A stretch of DNA of 64,000 nt from Glossina fuscipes (GCF_014805625.2 NW_023998415.1:7865312-7929311), one strand, 5' to 3'; positions 1 through 12,118 are shown, numbered from the stretch's first letter. The notes: generated by a model not told the origin, from the letters alone. A program made the numbers and translations.

Positions 1-1200
1 TCAGATGAAGGAACAACATTCAGGCGGAAATCGTTGTACCAAGCCACTACAAAAAAGCGCTTGTTGACTTTTTTTTTATATAGGCAAAGGTAATAGAATA
101 ATAATATTTAAGGATGCCACCAAGCACTCCTTATAATGAATATTGGGAAAAAATTATTATTTACTTATCAAAAAATGGCAACCATTCTCGCGAACAGCTG
201 TCTATTTACGGGGGGTCTACGACACGCAGCAAAACTGGTGTAATGGTGTTGAATTGAGAAAAGCAAATGCTGAATAGTCCAATTTTACCAAAAAAAAAAA
301 TTCTTAAATTTAGATTTAGGAAAATACGTAACTCAACGACCAAATTCGTAATCAGCGACTTTATCCTAAATTTTTAAATTCCTGATAGAAGCATTGAAAG
401 CTTTATAATCCCTCGCAACTTCATATCTCCTTGACGGTCGCCTTGAAAGGCCACATTAACGTGATTTTGTTTGGACACGAACAAAAACTGTTCCTAAAAA
501 CATTTGTTAGTGTATAAGGGAAACGAAAAATTAACAGTTAAGATATTAGACTTCAAATTTTCAGCAGAAGTTCGTTTGATATCGGCATTCGTTCCTGAGG
601 AAAAGCCCCAAATATCAACAAAAAATATTGTTGCAGATAATGAATTTTTTTCACATATCCAAACATTCCTATAAGCTCATAAAACAATTTTTTTTTTTTT
701 TTTTTTTTTTTTAGTTTACAGTGATTTTTCTCGGCCCCCAAAGCGATTTAAAATTTCTTTTAAATCACTTCATACATATATGAAGCTGTTTTATAATCTA
801 AGGATGTATGTATATATTCAAAGAAGCGGACGATAAACGCACTCATTCACGCCCAAAACAAAACAAAAAAGCAAAGAGTAAACTAGCATTGATTGCATTT
901 ACATATCAGCTACCGTTTATTGATGAGTTCTCTTTTTTGCTTGTCTTGCCATTCATAAAACAAAAGAAAAAGGGACGTTTAAATAATGATCAATCGAACA
1001 ATCCACGCCCACGTTGTGGCGCATATATTCCCAAGTTGATATATATAGTATGTACATGGTACCCAATAGAGCAAATCTTTGGAAATGTGTCGACATTTTA
1101 AATGATATCGCAAAGTTTCTTATTTCTTCTGGTTAGTTATGACTCTACTTAAGCCAAGCCCATCGCTACTTTAAATAACATATCGCTGAAATAATGTTTT
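1..1200. other. AT-rich non-coding stretch
   Basis: No gene seen. The stretch holds a 22-base poly-T tract near 690-711 and short open frames of lysine- or phenylalanine-rich composition that look like chance. Nothing resembles a promoter or an RNA gene. Confidence 0.6.
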
Positions 1201-1229
1201 TAAAGATTTTCACACGAACTTCTTTATGA

Positions 1230-2080
1230 AGTTTTGTATTAACGTAGCAATGGCATCAAAAATTGGTGGACAAAACACCAAAATGGCATCAAAACTACAT
1301 AAGACGACGGCGAAAATTGGGCAAGAACGACAAGAAGTGGCGTCAAAACTCAAACAACAGTCAGCTGGCACACATCTGAAGTAACCGTGTAGTTTGAAAC
1401 CAAGCCATAAGTTTTCCTGGAGACTGTTAATGCAGCCGTAAGCCAATTCGATGTAAAAATGGGCGTTTTAGGTGGAAAATAAACCAGTGTGATGTTCAGG
1501 TGGAAGTAGAAAAGGAGGAAGTTAGAACGGAAAGATTGGAAGATACATGCGCCTTGCGAAGCAGAACAAAAGACTTAAAGCAAAGAATGGTTAACTTACA
1601 AGTCGATGGTGTAACCACAAGTATCATCAAATTAAAGACGCCCAGATTTGATGGGATCTGCATGTTTAGTACATTTCGGCTATAGCTTGGTGTCGAGCAG
1701 CAAATTATTCGTGAGATAACTTTAACAAAACCGCCGTCTTAATAATGCCCTTGACATAAGCCTTGTTAAGAGCCCCATAAAGTAGACAAAGTTGCGAAAA
1801 ACGTACGCCTGAGAGAAGTAAAACTGAAGAAAACACTGTTCTCCACTGAAGTGTGATGGAACCAAATGTTGGTTTTCTCCAAGCAAGACGTGCGTAATGG
1901 GCAGCTGACGAGAAGCCTGTTGAACTTAATAGCAAAGTGTTTCGAAGATGGATGAGAAAACATGGTTGAATCGATCAAACCGAACCCTTTAAACACAGAA
2001 GCCAGGTGACAAATGATAAAATTATGGCCGCGAGAGTGAGGAAGATGACCTACCTAATGCGATTGTATAACCTAAGTAAG
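1230..2080 (+). pseudogene. possible decayed retroelement gag-like segment
   Basis: Around 1231-1380 there is a repeated 'MASK' type pattern (KMASKL, EVASKL) like the coiled-coil N-terminal part of some insect retroelement gag proteins. At 1630-1680 a frame reads LKTPRFDG followed by F-x-T-F, resembling the 'KLPTFDG...W..F' block that follows such coiled coils in gag-like polyproteins. Downstream to about 2080 the frame breaks repeatedly, with hydrophilic pieces such as QVTNDKIMAARVR. This is recognition by eye from short motifs only. It could equally be unrelated AT-poor intergenic DNA. No flanking LTRs were found. Confidence 0.3.
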
Positions 2081-2294
2081 AGGTTATTAGCAAATCTGCA
2101 ACATAGTTGGAATGGATCATTCGAAGTTATCAGTTCGACGAAATATGGCATTGTTAGTGACTAATCAATATTAAAGTAGAAACAATTAAAAATACTATAG
2201 TGGGACACGACTTTCCATTAAATACTCTACATCACTTCACTTAATTCAATTTTAAAAATAGGACGTAGTCCGAGACGAACCATTTTTAGCTGCC

Positions 2295-2460
2295 TGAGTC
2301 CTTGTCTCAAAACGTGTCAGTGTAATAAATTTCAAGAACAACACAAGAAAAGTACACAGACAGACGGACAGAAAAGCTTAGACAGATGCAGAAAACGGTT
2401 CTGAGTAGATCGGTATAATAGAAGGCGAGTCGATATCCAATCCTTCCGGGTGTTGCATAT
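2295..2460 (-). repeat. dispersed fly-type repeat, copy A
   Basis: On the minus strand this reads TGCAACACCCGGAAGGATTGG, then CCGATCTACTCAGAA, then CTGTCCGTCTGTCTGTG, in the same order as copies at 3515-3830 and 7600-7800. The order 'caacacccagaagga ... gatcgattcagaatc ... gtccgtctgtc' is a hallmark I recall from abundant dispersed repeats in higher flies, but I cannot assign a family name. The copy is decayed, and no target duplications or terminal repeats could be defined. Confidence 0.5.
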
Positions 2461-2684
2461 ATCCGCACAAACTTAAGGCAGTCTTGTGCCATAAGTGGCC
2501 ATAGTATTTTATTGCGTTTAGTTGACAAACATTTAAGATGGCAACTGGGCCATATTATTCGTTTCACATTTTTTACATTTTAAATTGCATAAAAAATCAA
2601 ATTCTTCTTAGATTTGGTTCTTCTTAATAGGAATGACGTATTGATTCCATTATAAAATACGTGGCATATGAATGATATATAAAA

Positions 2685-2686
<2 letters not shown>

Positions 2687-2718
<32 letters not shown>
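2687..2718. repeat. (AT)16 microsatellite
   Basis: Uninterrupted AT dinucleotide run. The Tyr-Ile repeats in overlapping short open frames come from this run and are not protein genes. Confidence 0.95.
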
Positions 2719-2721
<3 letters not shown>

Positions 2722-2729
2722 AAGAGTGT

Positions 2730-3510
2730 TTCAATCGATTTTGCCAGTTTTGTCTTCTGTATCTCTTCTTGTTATTTTTTTCGGATATATCTTCATAGAG
2801 TCGAAAATTATACACAAAAATATAAAAAAAATATCATCGGTTTTCCGAGCTTGTTTCAGTTTCTTTCGTATTGTCGGTGTGCATTAATAATAATTATCTC
2901 ACACTTTTAATCGATCAGGGAATGTTTATGCGTAATATTAACTTGTTCATTTTTATAACTATAACACTGTAGCAATTCCCCGAACTTCAAATGTGACCCT
3001 AGATAGTTATATGTCATCGACATCTCAAAAACTAGACCATGTAGAGAAAAATTGCTTATAGATATTTAAAGGTCTTTTCAAATAAATCAAAATCATCGCG
3101 AAAATGTTGCAACTCCATGTGTTTCATAAAGATTTTGTCTAAAGTCAAAAGTTCAAAATGGTCCCGAAAAGTACGAGGCCTGCGACGGTTAGAATCATCC
3201 TGGTCCCGTTTCTGCTTTGATATCCATTTGTCGTCAAACGAAGAATGAAAAGCTGTTGAATTTATTTGGAGAGCTTGGACCAAATAATGTAACTAACCTA
3301 TTGGATAAATGAGTTGAAGTGGGGCAAAAGAAATGAAAGAATTTAGTTTTTGGAGAAAAGCTACTAAAGAAACTGAAAACTTTTTTTAGAATTACTTTGA
3401 TTTTGCAAACTATTTACTTGATCACGTTTGTAAGTGTTAAGAAGCTATGCGATATGACAGGCGTGCGCCATCTACTTTTAGTGTGAAATGGAATCAATCA
3501 TAAGACATGG
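2730..3510. other. non-coding stretch
   Basis: No gene or repeat was recognised here. Short open frames on both strands have no family resemblance. Confidence 0.5.
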
Positions 3511-3514
3511 TACA

Positions 3515-3830
3515 GAGTATATTAAGTTGGTGCGGTCGTGTGTATCACGTAGAAGGACTGAAGATAGACCCATCTTTCATTATTCCGATCGATTCAGAAT
3601 CATAATCTGGATTGATCTGAGCTTGTCTGTTCGTCTGTCCGTTTGACGTCTGTCCATGCAAATTTGCGTTTCAACTATAGGTCGCAATTTTTGAGATATT
3701 TTCACGAAATCTCGTACAGTGACGTGTTTTGGCGCAAGGACGTTTCAAATTTGGAATTTGTTCGGAACGGTTCACTTTGTCGACCACTAGCCATATAAAC
3801 GCCCTATTCTGAAATGTCATTATGGAAATT
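3515..3830 (+). repeat. dispersed fly-type repeat, copy B
   Basis: In order the segment shows GTATATTAAGTTGGT, a TCACGTAGAAGGACT block, CCGATCGATTCAGAATCA, GTCTGTTCGTCTGTCCG, then GGTCGCAATTTTTGAGATATTTTCACGAAAT and a GGTTCAC...CCATATAAAC block. It is the most complete of the four copies and gives the order of blocks for the others. Repeats with this arrangement are common in higher-fly genomes (recollection, not a search). Ends and target duplications are not visible. Confidence 0.55.
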
Positions 3831-4601
3831 ATATGGAAAAAATGGACCAGCTGGGGTAATTATTGAACCCCCTCTCATATAACAAAAACTGAAATTCATG
3901 CGACAAAAAGATGTAATTTTCACTGCTGAACTGTATCAAATTTGGACCTTCTTGGCCTATTTTGTGGATCCCACCCTAATAAGAATTTTTTACGAAAATT
4001 GTAGAACAAAATTTCCAAGTTTTAATATGTGGCGATGGAAATTGACCGATAATGTTATAGTAATTTCTTAACAAAATGAACTCTACCAAATTTGGACTAA
4101 TATTAGGTTGCGGTTTGGACCCGCTTCTCCTTTAAATACGCATATGAAAAATATGGCTTTATATCGAAACAAGTAATTTTTGTGTTCTACAATAAAAATA
4201 AAAATTGTGTTAGACAATGTGGGTATAGAATATTTAAGGGCGGCCTTGCCGAATATTACGTTTTCATTTTTAAGGTAACATAAAAAAAGTAAATTTATAA
4301 TCATTATTATAAACATAAAAATATAAACTTACATCGCATAACGTGACTGCATATTTCTTTTCTATAGTGATTGCCTCCATGATACTGAACTTATGCGCGG
4401 CATAAAAGCATCTGAATTTTTAGCAGTTAAGCTGCTTTAATTCCTATTTGAAATAAATTTCATGTGAAAAAGTGTTTACTTACATTTATTTAAATTAAAA
4501 TGATTTCCTGGCAAATTACGGCAAATTAATTTTTTCTAATCTTTATAAATATCTTGTCGATGTTTTAAATGTTTGTTCGCCATCAATGCTCAATGATTTT
4601 T

Positions 4602-4991
4602 TAAAATCAATTCTTCGTAACACTAAACGATTATTATGTTACAAATTGTTATTCTATCACTAGCCAAGGTTATTTAGAATCCGATAGCAGCGATGATCTG
4701 CCGCCTTTTTACGATGGCTCACTCGGCGATCCATATGTCATCGCATTTTGCAAGAGTTTGCAAATGATGTATTACTGCAAGATGGATTCGAGCCAGAGTG
4801 TAAAACTTTTCATTCATTTTTTCGATAGAGTAGAGAAAATACACCTTACAGGGAACATGGCAAGAAAATTACTATGCTTTTGCTGCTTATTGGTGAAAAG
4901 TACTGCAAAGGAACTTATTTTGTTTCTTTTCAAATTTCGTTTTGCAAAAAGATTCACATCAAAGAGCATTTATTGTTCAAATTGCTTGTAG
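4602..4991 (+). CDS. candidate BESS-motif-like open frame (possible terminal exon)
   Basis: A frame without stops runs about 129 codons from just after a TAA near 4602 to a stop at 4989-4991. Its middle is unusually GC-rich for the window. It reads an acidic stretch (ESDSSDD) followed by GDPYVIAFCKSL, then KMDSSQSVKL and FFDRVE. This spacing (D-P, F-x-x-S-L, K-M-x-x-x-Q, hydrophobic pairs, V-E) resembles the BESS motif found at the C-terminus of MADF-BESS transcription factors, expanded in flies. A possible 3' splice acceptor (tatcactag) ends at 4663, giving an exon from 4664, and an AATAAA lies near 5205. No MADF domain was found upstream, and there is no convincing start codon. It may be a terminal exon, a pseudogene, or chance. 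The tail after about 4850 is less protein-like. Confidence 0.3.
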
Positions 4992-4999
4992 TTAAAATT

Positions 5000-5385
5000 T
5001 AGGTCAATTTTGTCAGCAGTATTATTTAGCTAGATACATGTACACGGAAACAAATTCTGGGAATATTGAGAAAATCTCTTAGAAAATTTGCCAAAAAAAA
5101 AAAAGAACGAAAAACGAAGAACTGAAATGACTGAAATTTATAAGAAAACCACAAACGAGAAATTAAATTAACCCAGTGTAACATAACAACGTAACCTAAA
5201 TAAGCAATAAAATCAAAACAGAGAGCGCTAAATAGGTAAAAAAGTGTAGTGGATGCGGGGGAGGACAGTTTTTCAAAAAAAAAAAATTCAAAAAAATGTA
5301 TGCAGCACGATAATGATCATAAGGCGATGTGGTAGTGATGGTAATGGTGATGTTGATGAAGAGGAACATGAAAGTCTTTTATATA

Positions 5386-5423
<38 letters not shown>

Positions 5424-7590
5424 GGAAATTTATTGTATATGATGAAAATGCTTAGGTTTTTTCCGTGAAATGTTTTTCCATTAGTTTCTGTTTTTTATTT
5501 TTACTTTATGTGGCACAAAGGAAATGGAAACTTAACCAAGACACATTATCTTGGACTGTTTCGAGGTTTCCACTTTTTTTCCTTCTTCTATTTTTTCCTT
5601 GCAAGTCAAACCTATAATTTAGTGACATGATGGGACGTTTTAATGCCGACTTGTGGTCGTTCATTCAGCTTTATAATATAACAACAATTTGTCGTCTATG
5701 AGTGGTGTTCGTTCGCTTAATGGCTGGTAGAAGATCTGAAATCTTTCAAAAGTAAGCAAAGTAAGTAAAACTAATGCCCGTCAAGTTCAAAGTCGTGCCA
5801 AAGATATGTAACTGAGTTGTTTTTTTTCCCCGTTTTTGGTTTTATTTTCCTTCCTTGTTATCGTTGTCTAATGGAGAAGTTTTAAAAGCATATTTAAGCT
5901 TGCAGGAGAAATAACCAACTAACCAGCCCACTAAATAAGCGACTAATGCTATGAGCGATTGTAGTAGTCATAGTAGAAGTGTAGTAGTATTAGTAGTATG
6001 GTAGTAGTGATCATTTTAAAGAAGGTCATGGACAAAAGTTTTGTCTTTTACTCGATTCTATATGTTGGGTTTCATTGGCGGGTTTATATATGCAAGCAAG
6101 TAAGAAATACTTCGTGTATATGTAAATGAAAGATTTATTGAGTAAATGCAACATATGCCACACAATATGGAAAAGGAACCAACTAATTAACCACAGTAAG
6201 CAATGGCCCACAATCGAGTTATGATCCAAGCATACTCGTTATGCGCGTTTAATTATTAGGCTACAAATTTGTACAACTATTTAGATAGAACGGCAATAAA
6301 CAATTCGGTCAGCTAATCAGTCAGTCAGTCACTCACACATTCAGTCATCCTAAAAGAGAGCAAAGGTAAACTCATATGCACTAAAGTCATATAACTATGC
6401 ATAATGCCACAGTGTAACGACACCTTCGACTTCTCTACCAGTTGTTACTCTATTTCGGTTTGAATGCAAAATATTTTATATCTAACAAGCTAAGCGATTT
6501 TAACAACATTAATCAGCAGCAACAACGGTAGAAGTTAAAAGGCAAAAAATAAAAATAAAAAAAATTAATAGTTTGAAGAGAAATTGTAGTTAACGTTCGA
6601 AATTCTAGAATATCTCATCCATACAACAAAAATAACAGTGTCTTAAAAAATATGTGTCCCTTCAAGCAAAGAGAAAGGTTAACTTGAACAATAATAAGAA
6701 CAATAACAACAACGATAAGAAACGGAAGGAAAAAAGATCACTTTTCGATGAAAATTGCAAGAGATTTCAATAATTCGTGCATTTCTGTAGTCGTTTGAAA
6801 ATACCATACTATGTTCCGATTTCTCAAAAAGCAAACACGCTGCGAGTACGTCAAGCCTGATATCTGGATATGCTAAGGCACGTATGTGCCTTGTCTCCAT
6901 CATCTCTAACAGTTATATGTTATATGTTAATGCCAAGTTAAGCCCGAGGGCGGAATGAAACATTCCGTATTATCTGTTGCTATGCGATTCTTTAGATTGT
7001 CATAATAGCGATCAATACAAAAGGACAAAGCAAATACGTAGACATGACTGAAATTACTTATGCTCTTACGGTCATTTCAACATTTTTTTTTTTTTTTTTT
7101 TTTAATATTTTACGGCCTCTGGCTGATTTGTGTTACAAATTAAATACATTATATTATACCATACGTTGCGACAAAAATCATAGTATATCTACTACTGAAT
7201 TATTGGAAAAGTAAAAAAAAAAAGAAAAGAGTTTGCCGAAAAACGCCACTGTCTAATATAATTCTTCACCTAAAAATTCTTGTCATATTCGATGCTCACT
7301 TTTTGCGAGAAGCGTCATATGGACAGGGGATTGAACAATTTACCTATAGAGTCCAAGCTGACTACAGTAAGTTTATCTGTCAAACCATCGTTTGGGCAAC
7401 ACTTTATCGTCAAATATAAGAGATTGAGCATTGTAGTTTTATAAACAAACAGTTAAAATCTTCCTTCCCCCGTTCACTTATTAGCTTTCACTGTTTTGGC
7501 GAAGCAAAATAAAAAATGGCAAACTTTTTTCACATCAGAACAGGTTTTCTATAGAAAAATGATAGAAAAATGATGCGATCTTATCCGTTT
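5000..7590. other. non-coding stretch with microsatellites
   Basis: No gene is recognised. The stretch holds an (AT)n run at 5380-5419, a GTAGTAGT-rich patch near 5960-6010, poly-T at about 7082-7103 and scattered A-rich tracts. Near 7551-7573 there is a small tandem duplication of ATAGAAAAATG. Confidence 0.5.
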
Positions 7591-7599
7591 TCAGTAGCG

Positions 7600-7800
7600 T
7601 TCATCCAAGGAGCTGAACTATGTAAATATGTTTTTCAAAAATTCTGATCTGTAGGTTAAACGAACATAAGAAAGAGTACATGGATAAAACGCACACAGAC
7701 GGCCGGGAATGTTTATATCGATTCGAAAAGTGATTCTGAATCAATTACTAGCATAAAAGCCTATCTCAAGTCCTGCTGGGCGTTGCAAACGCTTGTACAA
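7600..7800 (-). repeat. dispersed fly-type repeat, copy C
   Basis: Read on the minus strand it contains TTTGCAACGCCCAGCAGGACT, ATTGATTCAGAATCA, and GGCCGTCTGTGTGCG, in the same order as copy B, followed by CAGATCAGAATTTTTGA, matching the block after the GTCTGTCC motif. It lies about 300 bp upstream of the mariner element and is independent of it. Confidence 0.5.
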
Positions 7801-8100
7801 AATTTAATGTGCCCTTGCCTCAAACGTTGGTAGGATATGACTGACAAAAAGCCGTTAACAAGAGAATTTTTTTGGTTTTTGAATATCGTAGTTCATTGCA
7901 AATATGTAATCTTTCAATAGCTTTACAAATATTGTTTAATGACTTTAGCAATTAGTCTGAATAGTTTTACGAGCAATAAGAACATTGTGGCATAATTGCG
8001 AATATATTAGAATTCAAGAAATTGCGAAAAAATTCACAAATTAATTTAGAATAACTTTAGAGCTACTATTATGAATAAATTTACGAATAATTCGCATATA

Positions 8101-8131
8101 TTAGTTTGGGGAAAAAGAAATCCATTATTTT
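8101..8131 (+). repeat. mariner left terminal inverted repeat
   Basis: 31 bp, identical to the reverse complement of 9338-9368. The identity breaks at base 32. Confidence 0.95.
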
Positions 8132-8284
8132 TTCGGTAGATGGCTGCACTGATAGATTTCTCGTAAAGTATCGATCAAACAATTTCATATTTATGCTCGT
8201 TGGAAAGGTGACATTTCGCAGTAAAAAAATTCTTTCACTGTTTTTTGTTTGGTGCATTCAGTTGTGAGTTACAGCGTGTTAAAA

Positions 8285-9313
8285 ATGGAAGTGAACAAAG
8301 AGAAAATTCGGTACATTTTACAGTTTTTCTTTGACAAAGGCGAAAATGCAAGCCAGGCGGCTAAAATTGTGAATGGTGTTTATGGTTCCGATACTGTAGC
8401 AGCCAATTATGTGAAATTTTGGTTTCGTAGATTCCGTTCAGGAATTTTTGATGTTAAAGATGCACCTCGCACAGGTAGGCCGGTCGTCGAAAATGTCTAT
8501 AAAATCGGAGAAATGATCGAAGTTGACCGGCATGTTAGCAGTCGTAACATCGCCCAGGAGCTAAAAATCGACCATAAAACAGTTTTAAACCATTTACACA
8601 AAGCTGGATTCAAAAACAACTTGATGTTTGGGTGCCACACCAATTAACAGAAAAAAACATAATGGATCGAATTTTCATCTGCGAAGCCTTGGCCAAACGG
8701 AATGAGATAGACCCATTTCTTAAACGGATGGTGACTGGAGATGAGAAATGGATCACATACGATAACCCTGTGCGAAAACGATCGTGGTCAAAGAGCGGTG
8801 AAGCACCTCAAACGGCCAGGAAGGTTTTGCTATGCATTTGGTGGGACTGGAAGGGGATTATTTATTATGAGTTGCTTCCATATGGCCAAACGCTAAATTC
8901 TGATCTCTACTGTCAACAACTGGACTGTTTGAAGATAGCGATTGACCAGAAACGGCCAGAATTGGCCAACAGGAGAGGTGTCGTGTTCCACCAGGACAAC
9001 GCTAGGCCACACACATCTACAGTGACTCGCCAGAAACTTCGGTCGGCTTGGTTGGGAAGTTTTAATGCATCCGCCATACAGTCCGGACTTGGCACCAAGC
9101 GATTATCATCTTTTTCTTGCATTGCAAAATTTCTTTAATGATAAAAAATTGGAATCTAGGGAGGATTGTGAAAATCGACTACTAAAATTTTTTGCAAATA
9201 AAGACCAGGACTTCTATGAGAGAGGCATTTTGAAGTTACCTTTAAAATGGCAACAAATCATACAACAAAACGGTGCATATTTGACCCAAATCGGACAATC
9301 CGAAGCATGTTAA
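8285..9313 (+). pseudogene. mariner transposase, two frameshifts
   Basis: The start is taken at 8285 (MEVNKEKIRY), where mariner similarity begins; an in-frame ATG at 8249 adds unrelated residues. The N-terminal helix-turn-helix region runs to about 8610. A one-base loss in an A-run at about 8612-8617 shifts the frame; WVPHQLTEKN follows in the new frame. The first catalytic Asp is at 8740-8742 (VTGDEKW) and the second at 8995-8997 (HQDNARPH). A one-base gain near 9041-9055 restores the first frame before the third Asp at 9101-9103 (APSDYH). After correction, the second and third Asp are 34 residues apart. The first and second Asp are separated by only 84 residues, against about 92 in Mos1, so about eight codons are probably missing near GEAPQTARK (8800-8825). 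The stop is at 9311-9313. The protein is not functional as it stands. Confidence 0.9.
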
Positions 9314-9337
9314 ATAAAGTCCTGAAGTTCATATAAT

Positions 9338-9368
9338 AAAATAATGGATTTCTTTTTCCCCAAACTAA
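9338..9368 (-). repeat. mariner right terminal inverted repeat
   Basis: 31 bp, identical in reverse complement to the left end and followed by the TA target duplication at 9369-9370. Confidence 0.95.
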
Positions 9369-9431
9369 TATTACATTCTAATCTCATACTTCTTCCTTTA
9401 CGCTGAACACGACGTCCTGCCTGTGTTTCAG

Positions 9432-9508
9432 TTTACGACAAAGTGATTAAGCAACAGAATACGGCGGCATACAATCAGTATGACGACGCTGGCAGTGTTG
9501 AAGAGTGA
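9432..9508 (+). CDS. candidate terminal exon of an unknown gene
   Basis: A good 3' splice site (gcctgtgtttcag, ending 9431) is followed by 24 codons and a TGA (9506-9508), in phase 2: YDKVIKQQNTAAYN, then QYDDAGSVEE. The composition is hydrophilic and more protein-like than the surroundings, and GC is raised. The mariner ends 63 bp upstream, so the element would sit in the preceding intron next to the branch-point region. I do not recognise the peptide. Candidate poly-A signals (AATAAATAATAAAA) lie at about 10204-10218. An isolated acceptor plus a 24-codon frame can occur by chance. Confidence 0.3.
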
Positions 9509-9509
9509 T

Positions 9510-12086
9510 AAATTTATTTAATGTCGGATTTTGGCAGTGGCGTCTACACCGTATGATATATTATAGGACAGACCAAAAAAGTACACGACTAAAGCTCTTA
9601 TAGTGACTTTAACTTTTCATGGTTAATAGAATCTTTGGCTGGTTCGGTGTCATAAGTGAAATAGACAAACTGTTGTATCACTTATTCTCACACTTCACTA
9701 TACATATTGTGTACTACATGAACGTTCCGTCAAATATGAACTGCATGTACGGCTGTATTATGTTCTTCACATTTGCGGACATGAAATTGCGCTGTTTATC
9801 AAGTGAAAACCAAATATTGCTTTAATGTTTGTTAAATCTTACTTTTGGCGCAAATCTGTGGACGTCTTTTTCTATCATTATTATTACGCAACGTTTTTGT
9901 TAGCATATCTTCGCTCCACGATCTCTTTTGCAACATCAACATAACGCGCAGGCGTCTTCCACTATCTATTTGGCTGCATCTTATCTCGGAACAGTTGAAG
10001 AGAATTTCTAATTTGAAAATGCGTAGCCAGTCGCCTAAAAATTCCAAAGTTTTAAAGCAAGGTTATCTCTATTAAAAGTCGGGTAAACTAAGTCTGACCA
10101 AAGTAAGTAAAGTAAAGATTATGAATGGTGGTATGGTTTTTCCCCTATAGCCTATAAAGAGAAGCCGGACTGAACAGGTATTTACTTAGCTTAGAAAGCG
10201 AGAAATAAATAATAAAATCTTGGCCGAGGGAAGTGTGCTGCTATAGGACAGGACATTATGCCAGAATTGCTTTTGGCATCAACTTGAACGCATAAATCTA
10301 AGACAGCGTTTTATAGCCGGTTTCCTGATTGGAGCGCGATGCACAAAAACATGGGTAGCGGCAATTTTTACACAAGCGCAGCAGATTGTCATTTTGTTGT
10401 TGTTGTTGTTGTTGTTGTGATTTTTACATAAGCAAATGTACCGCAATGCGCCGACAGTTATTTTCCCTTTCTGATCGTTGTGCCTATTCTTCTTGTTGTT
10501 TTTCTTGTTTATTTTTTTTATATTGTATTTTTTTATTTTATTTTATTTTTTTCTTTTTTTTTTACCACCAACTCTCTTAAAACTAAAATGACGTGTATGT
10601 TGATATATGTAGCTGCTGTTGTTGTTCGGCATGGTTGAGTTGCTTGGTTTTCGGTTTGCGATGACTGGGCGACTTGACTCGAGTTGGTTTGGCGTGATTA
10701 TGGACCTGTTCTATCACAGTCGTTCTTTTCTTTTGCTTCTCCTTTGTCTAGTCATTGAGCTGCTACTGCTGTAAGTATGTATTACAGAATTGTGCGTGCG
10801 CACATACATGCACACGTTCATAAGGTATAACAAGTTGAAACGGTTGATTTGTGCAAACTCAAAAAAGATGAAGAGGATGCTTGAAAGTCACATCGCAATA
10901 TTGTTGTTTTACTTGACTTTCTTCCTTTCTTTCTTACTGATTCTAAATATTATTGTTGTTGCTGTTGCTCCTACTTCTGCCGCTGCTGCTGTTGCGGCTG
11001 ATGGTGCTGCTGCTGGTGCTGATGTTTCCCGTTTGCGGTTAATGCAGTTGTGCTGGATTGTTAGCTGACAATTACAGATTATGATGAAGGCGGCGACCAC
11101 AACTACGAACATAATGACGAAGACCCGTGACTGTTAAATATGCTTGTTTAGAGGAAGCATTCCCGTTCTTTTTCTTCATGCAGTTTAATGTCTACGAGCA
11201 TGCTGGCGCGCCCACCTCTGCTCGTGACGTCGCAGATGCGCGTTTGCGACTATACCCATAATCATTATCATTGTGTATGTATGTATGTATGTATGTATGT
11301 ATGTATGCTTCGAGGCATAATATTTTTTATTATTGTTTACCTGTTTCTTATTTTTTATTTTTACCATATACCACCAGACATTAAGAGTATACTAATTTTG
11401 TTATTTAAAGCGTAGCAACCGCAATAACACTAAAAGATAAAAGATGTCAAGGCGAAATTTCAAATTGATTTAATCCTCTCTTCGACCGTTCTTATGCTTG
11501 TCTGATTGATTGTCCGTTGTTTGGCTGAAAAGGATTCTCTTATTTTAAGCTTCCAATATATTATAATATAGCGCAGTAGTAATTCTGATTGACTCTAAAG
11601 TTTTGTTAAGAGCGCTTAACCGGACTGTATGAGAATTGTAAACACAAACAGTTTCAATCGAGCCACTAAAATGTCCATAAAAACCTAAATTTAGATATGA
11701 AATATTCAAAAGTTTGCCAAGGGAACGGAACCTAACTTGTTTGTCTGTTTTTTTTTTTTTCTCTTTTGCTTTTGAACTAAACTGAGGCGAGCTGCTGCTG
11801 CTGGTTCTTAAATATTCTGCTACGCATGACTTCAAACACCACAGCACAGCCACCATCACTTTCATGGCTAACATAATTTTCTGTAATTACGTTATTGTAA
11901 CTCAACTGCTGTCGGTTGCTTATTGCTTAATTCTAGACGTTTACCGTATACGCTGCATTGTACACAATCCAATTCGGTTCTCGGTGCTTGCCGGTTAGTT
12001 ATACTTGGTAGCTGCTATTTCTTCTCTTGCCATGATCGCGGCTTTAGGCTAATCTTTCTGGCGATCATTTATTGTTACTGTAGTTG

Positions 12087-12118
<32 letters not shown>

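Larger units (their letters stand above)
8101..9368 (+). mobile_element. mariner element, mellifera-like, non-autonomous
   Basis: A 1,268-bp element bounded by perfect 31-bp terminal inverted repeats (left begins TTAGTTTGGGGAAAAAGAAA) and flanked by TA on both sides (8099-8100 and 9369-9370), the expected target duplication of Tc1/mariner elements. Size and layout match mariner (about 1.3 kb). It encodes a transposase relic with the mariner signatures VTGDEKW, HQDNARPH and PPYSPDLAPSDYH and a D,D34D spacing. Subfamily placement as mellifera-like rests on remembered signatures (WVPHQLTEKN, ITYDN, YERGI). Perfect ends suggest a fairly recent insertion, but the transposase frame is broken, so the copy cannot encode its own enzyme. 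It lies about 60 bp upstream of a possible 3' splice site at 9431. Confidence 0.95.

Noticed and set aside
8913..9122. Minus-strand open frame inside the mariner
   Set aside because: It is antisense to the transposase and has no independent motif.
10940..11060. Poly-Ala or poly-Gln coding exon
   Set aside because: The frames are produced by GCT/GTT trinucleotide repeats, with stops close by and no other protein-like sequence.
11470..11546. Minus-strand acceptor followed by QTTDNQSDKHKNGRRED and a stop
   Set aside because: Short pyrimidine tract and only 17 codons; such pairs are expected by chance at many places in this window.
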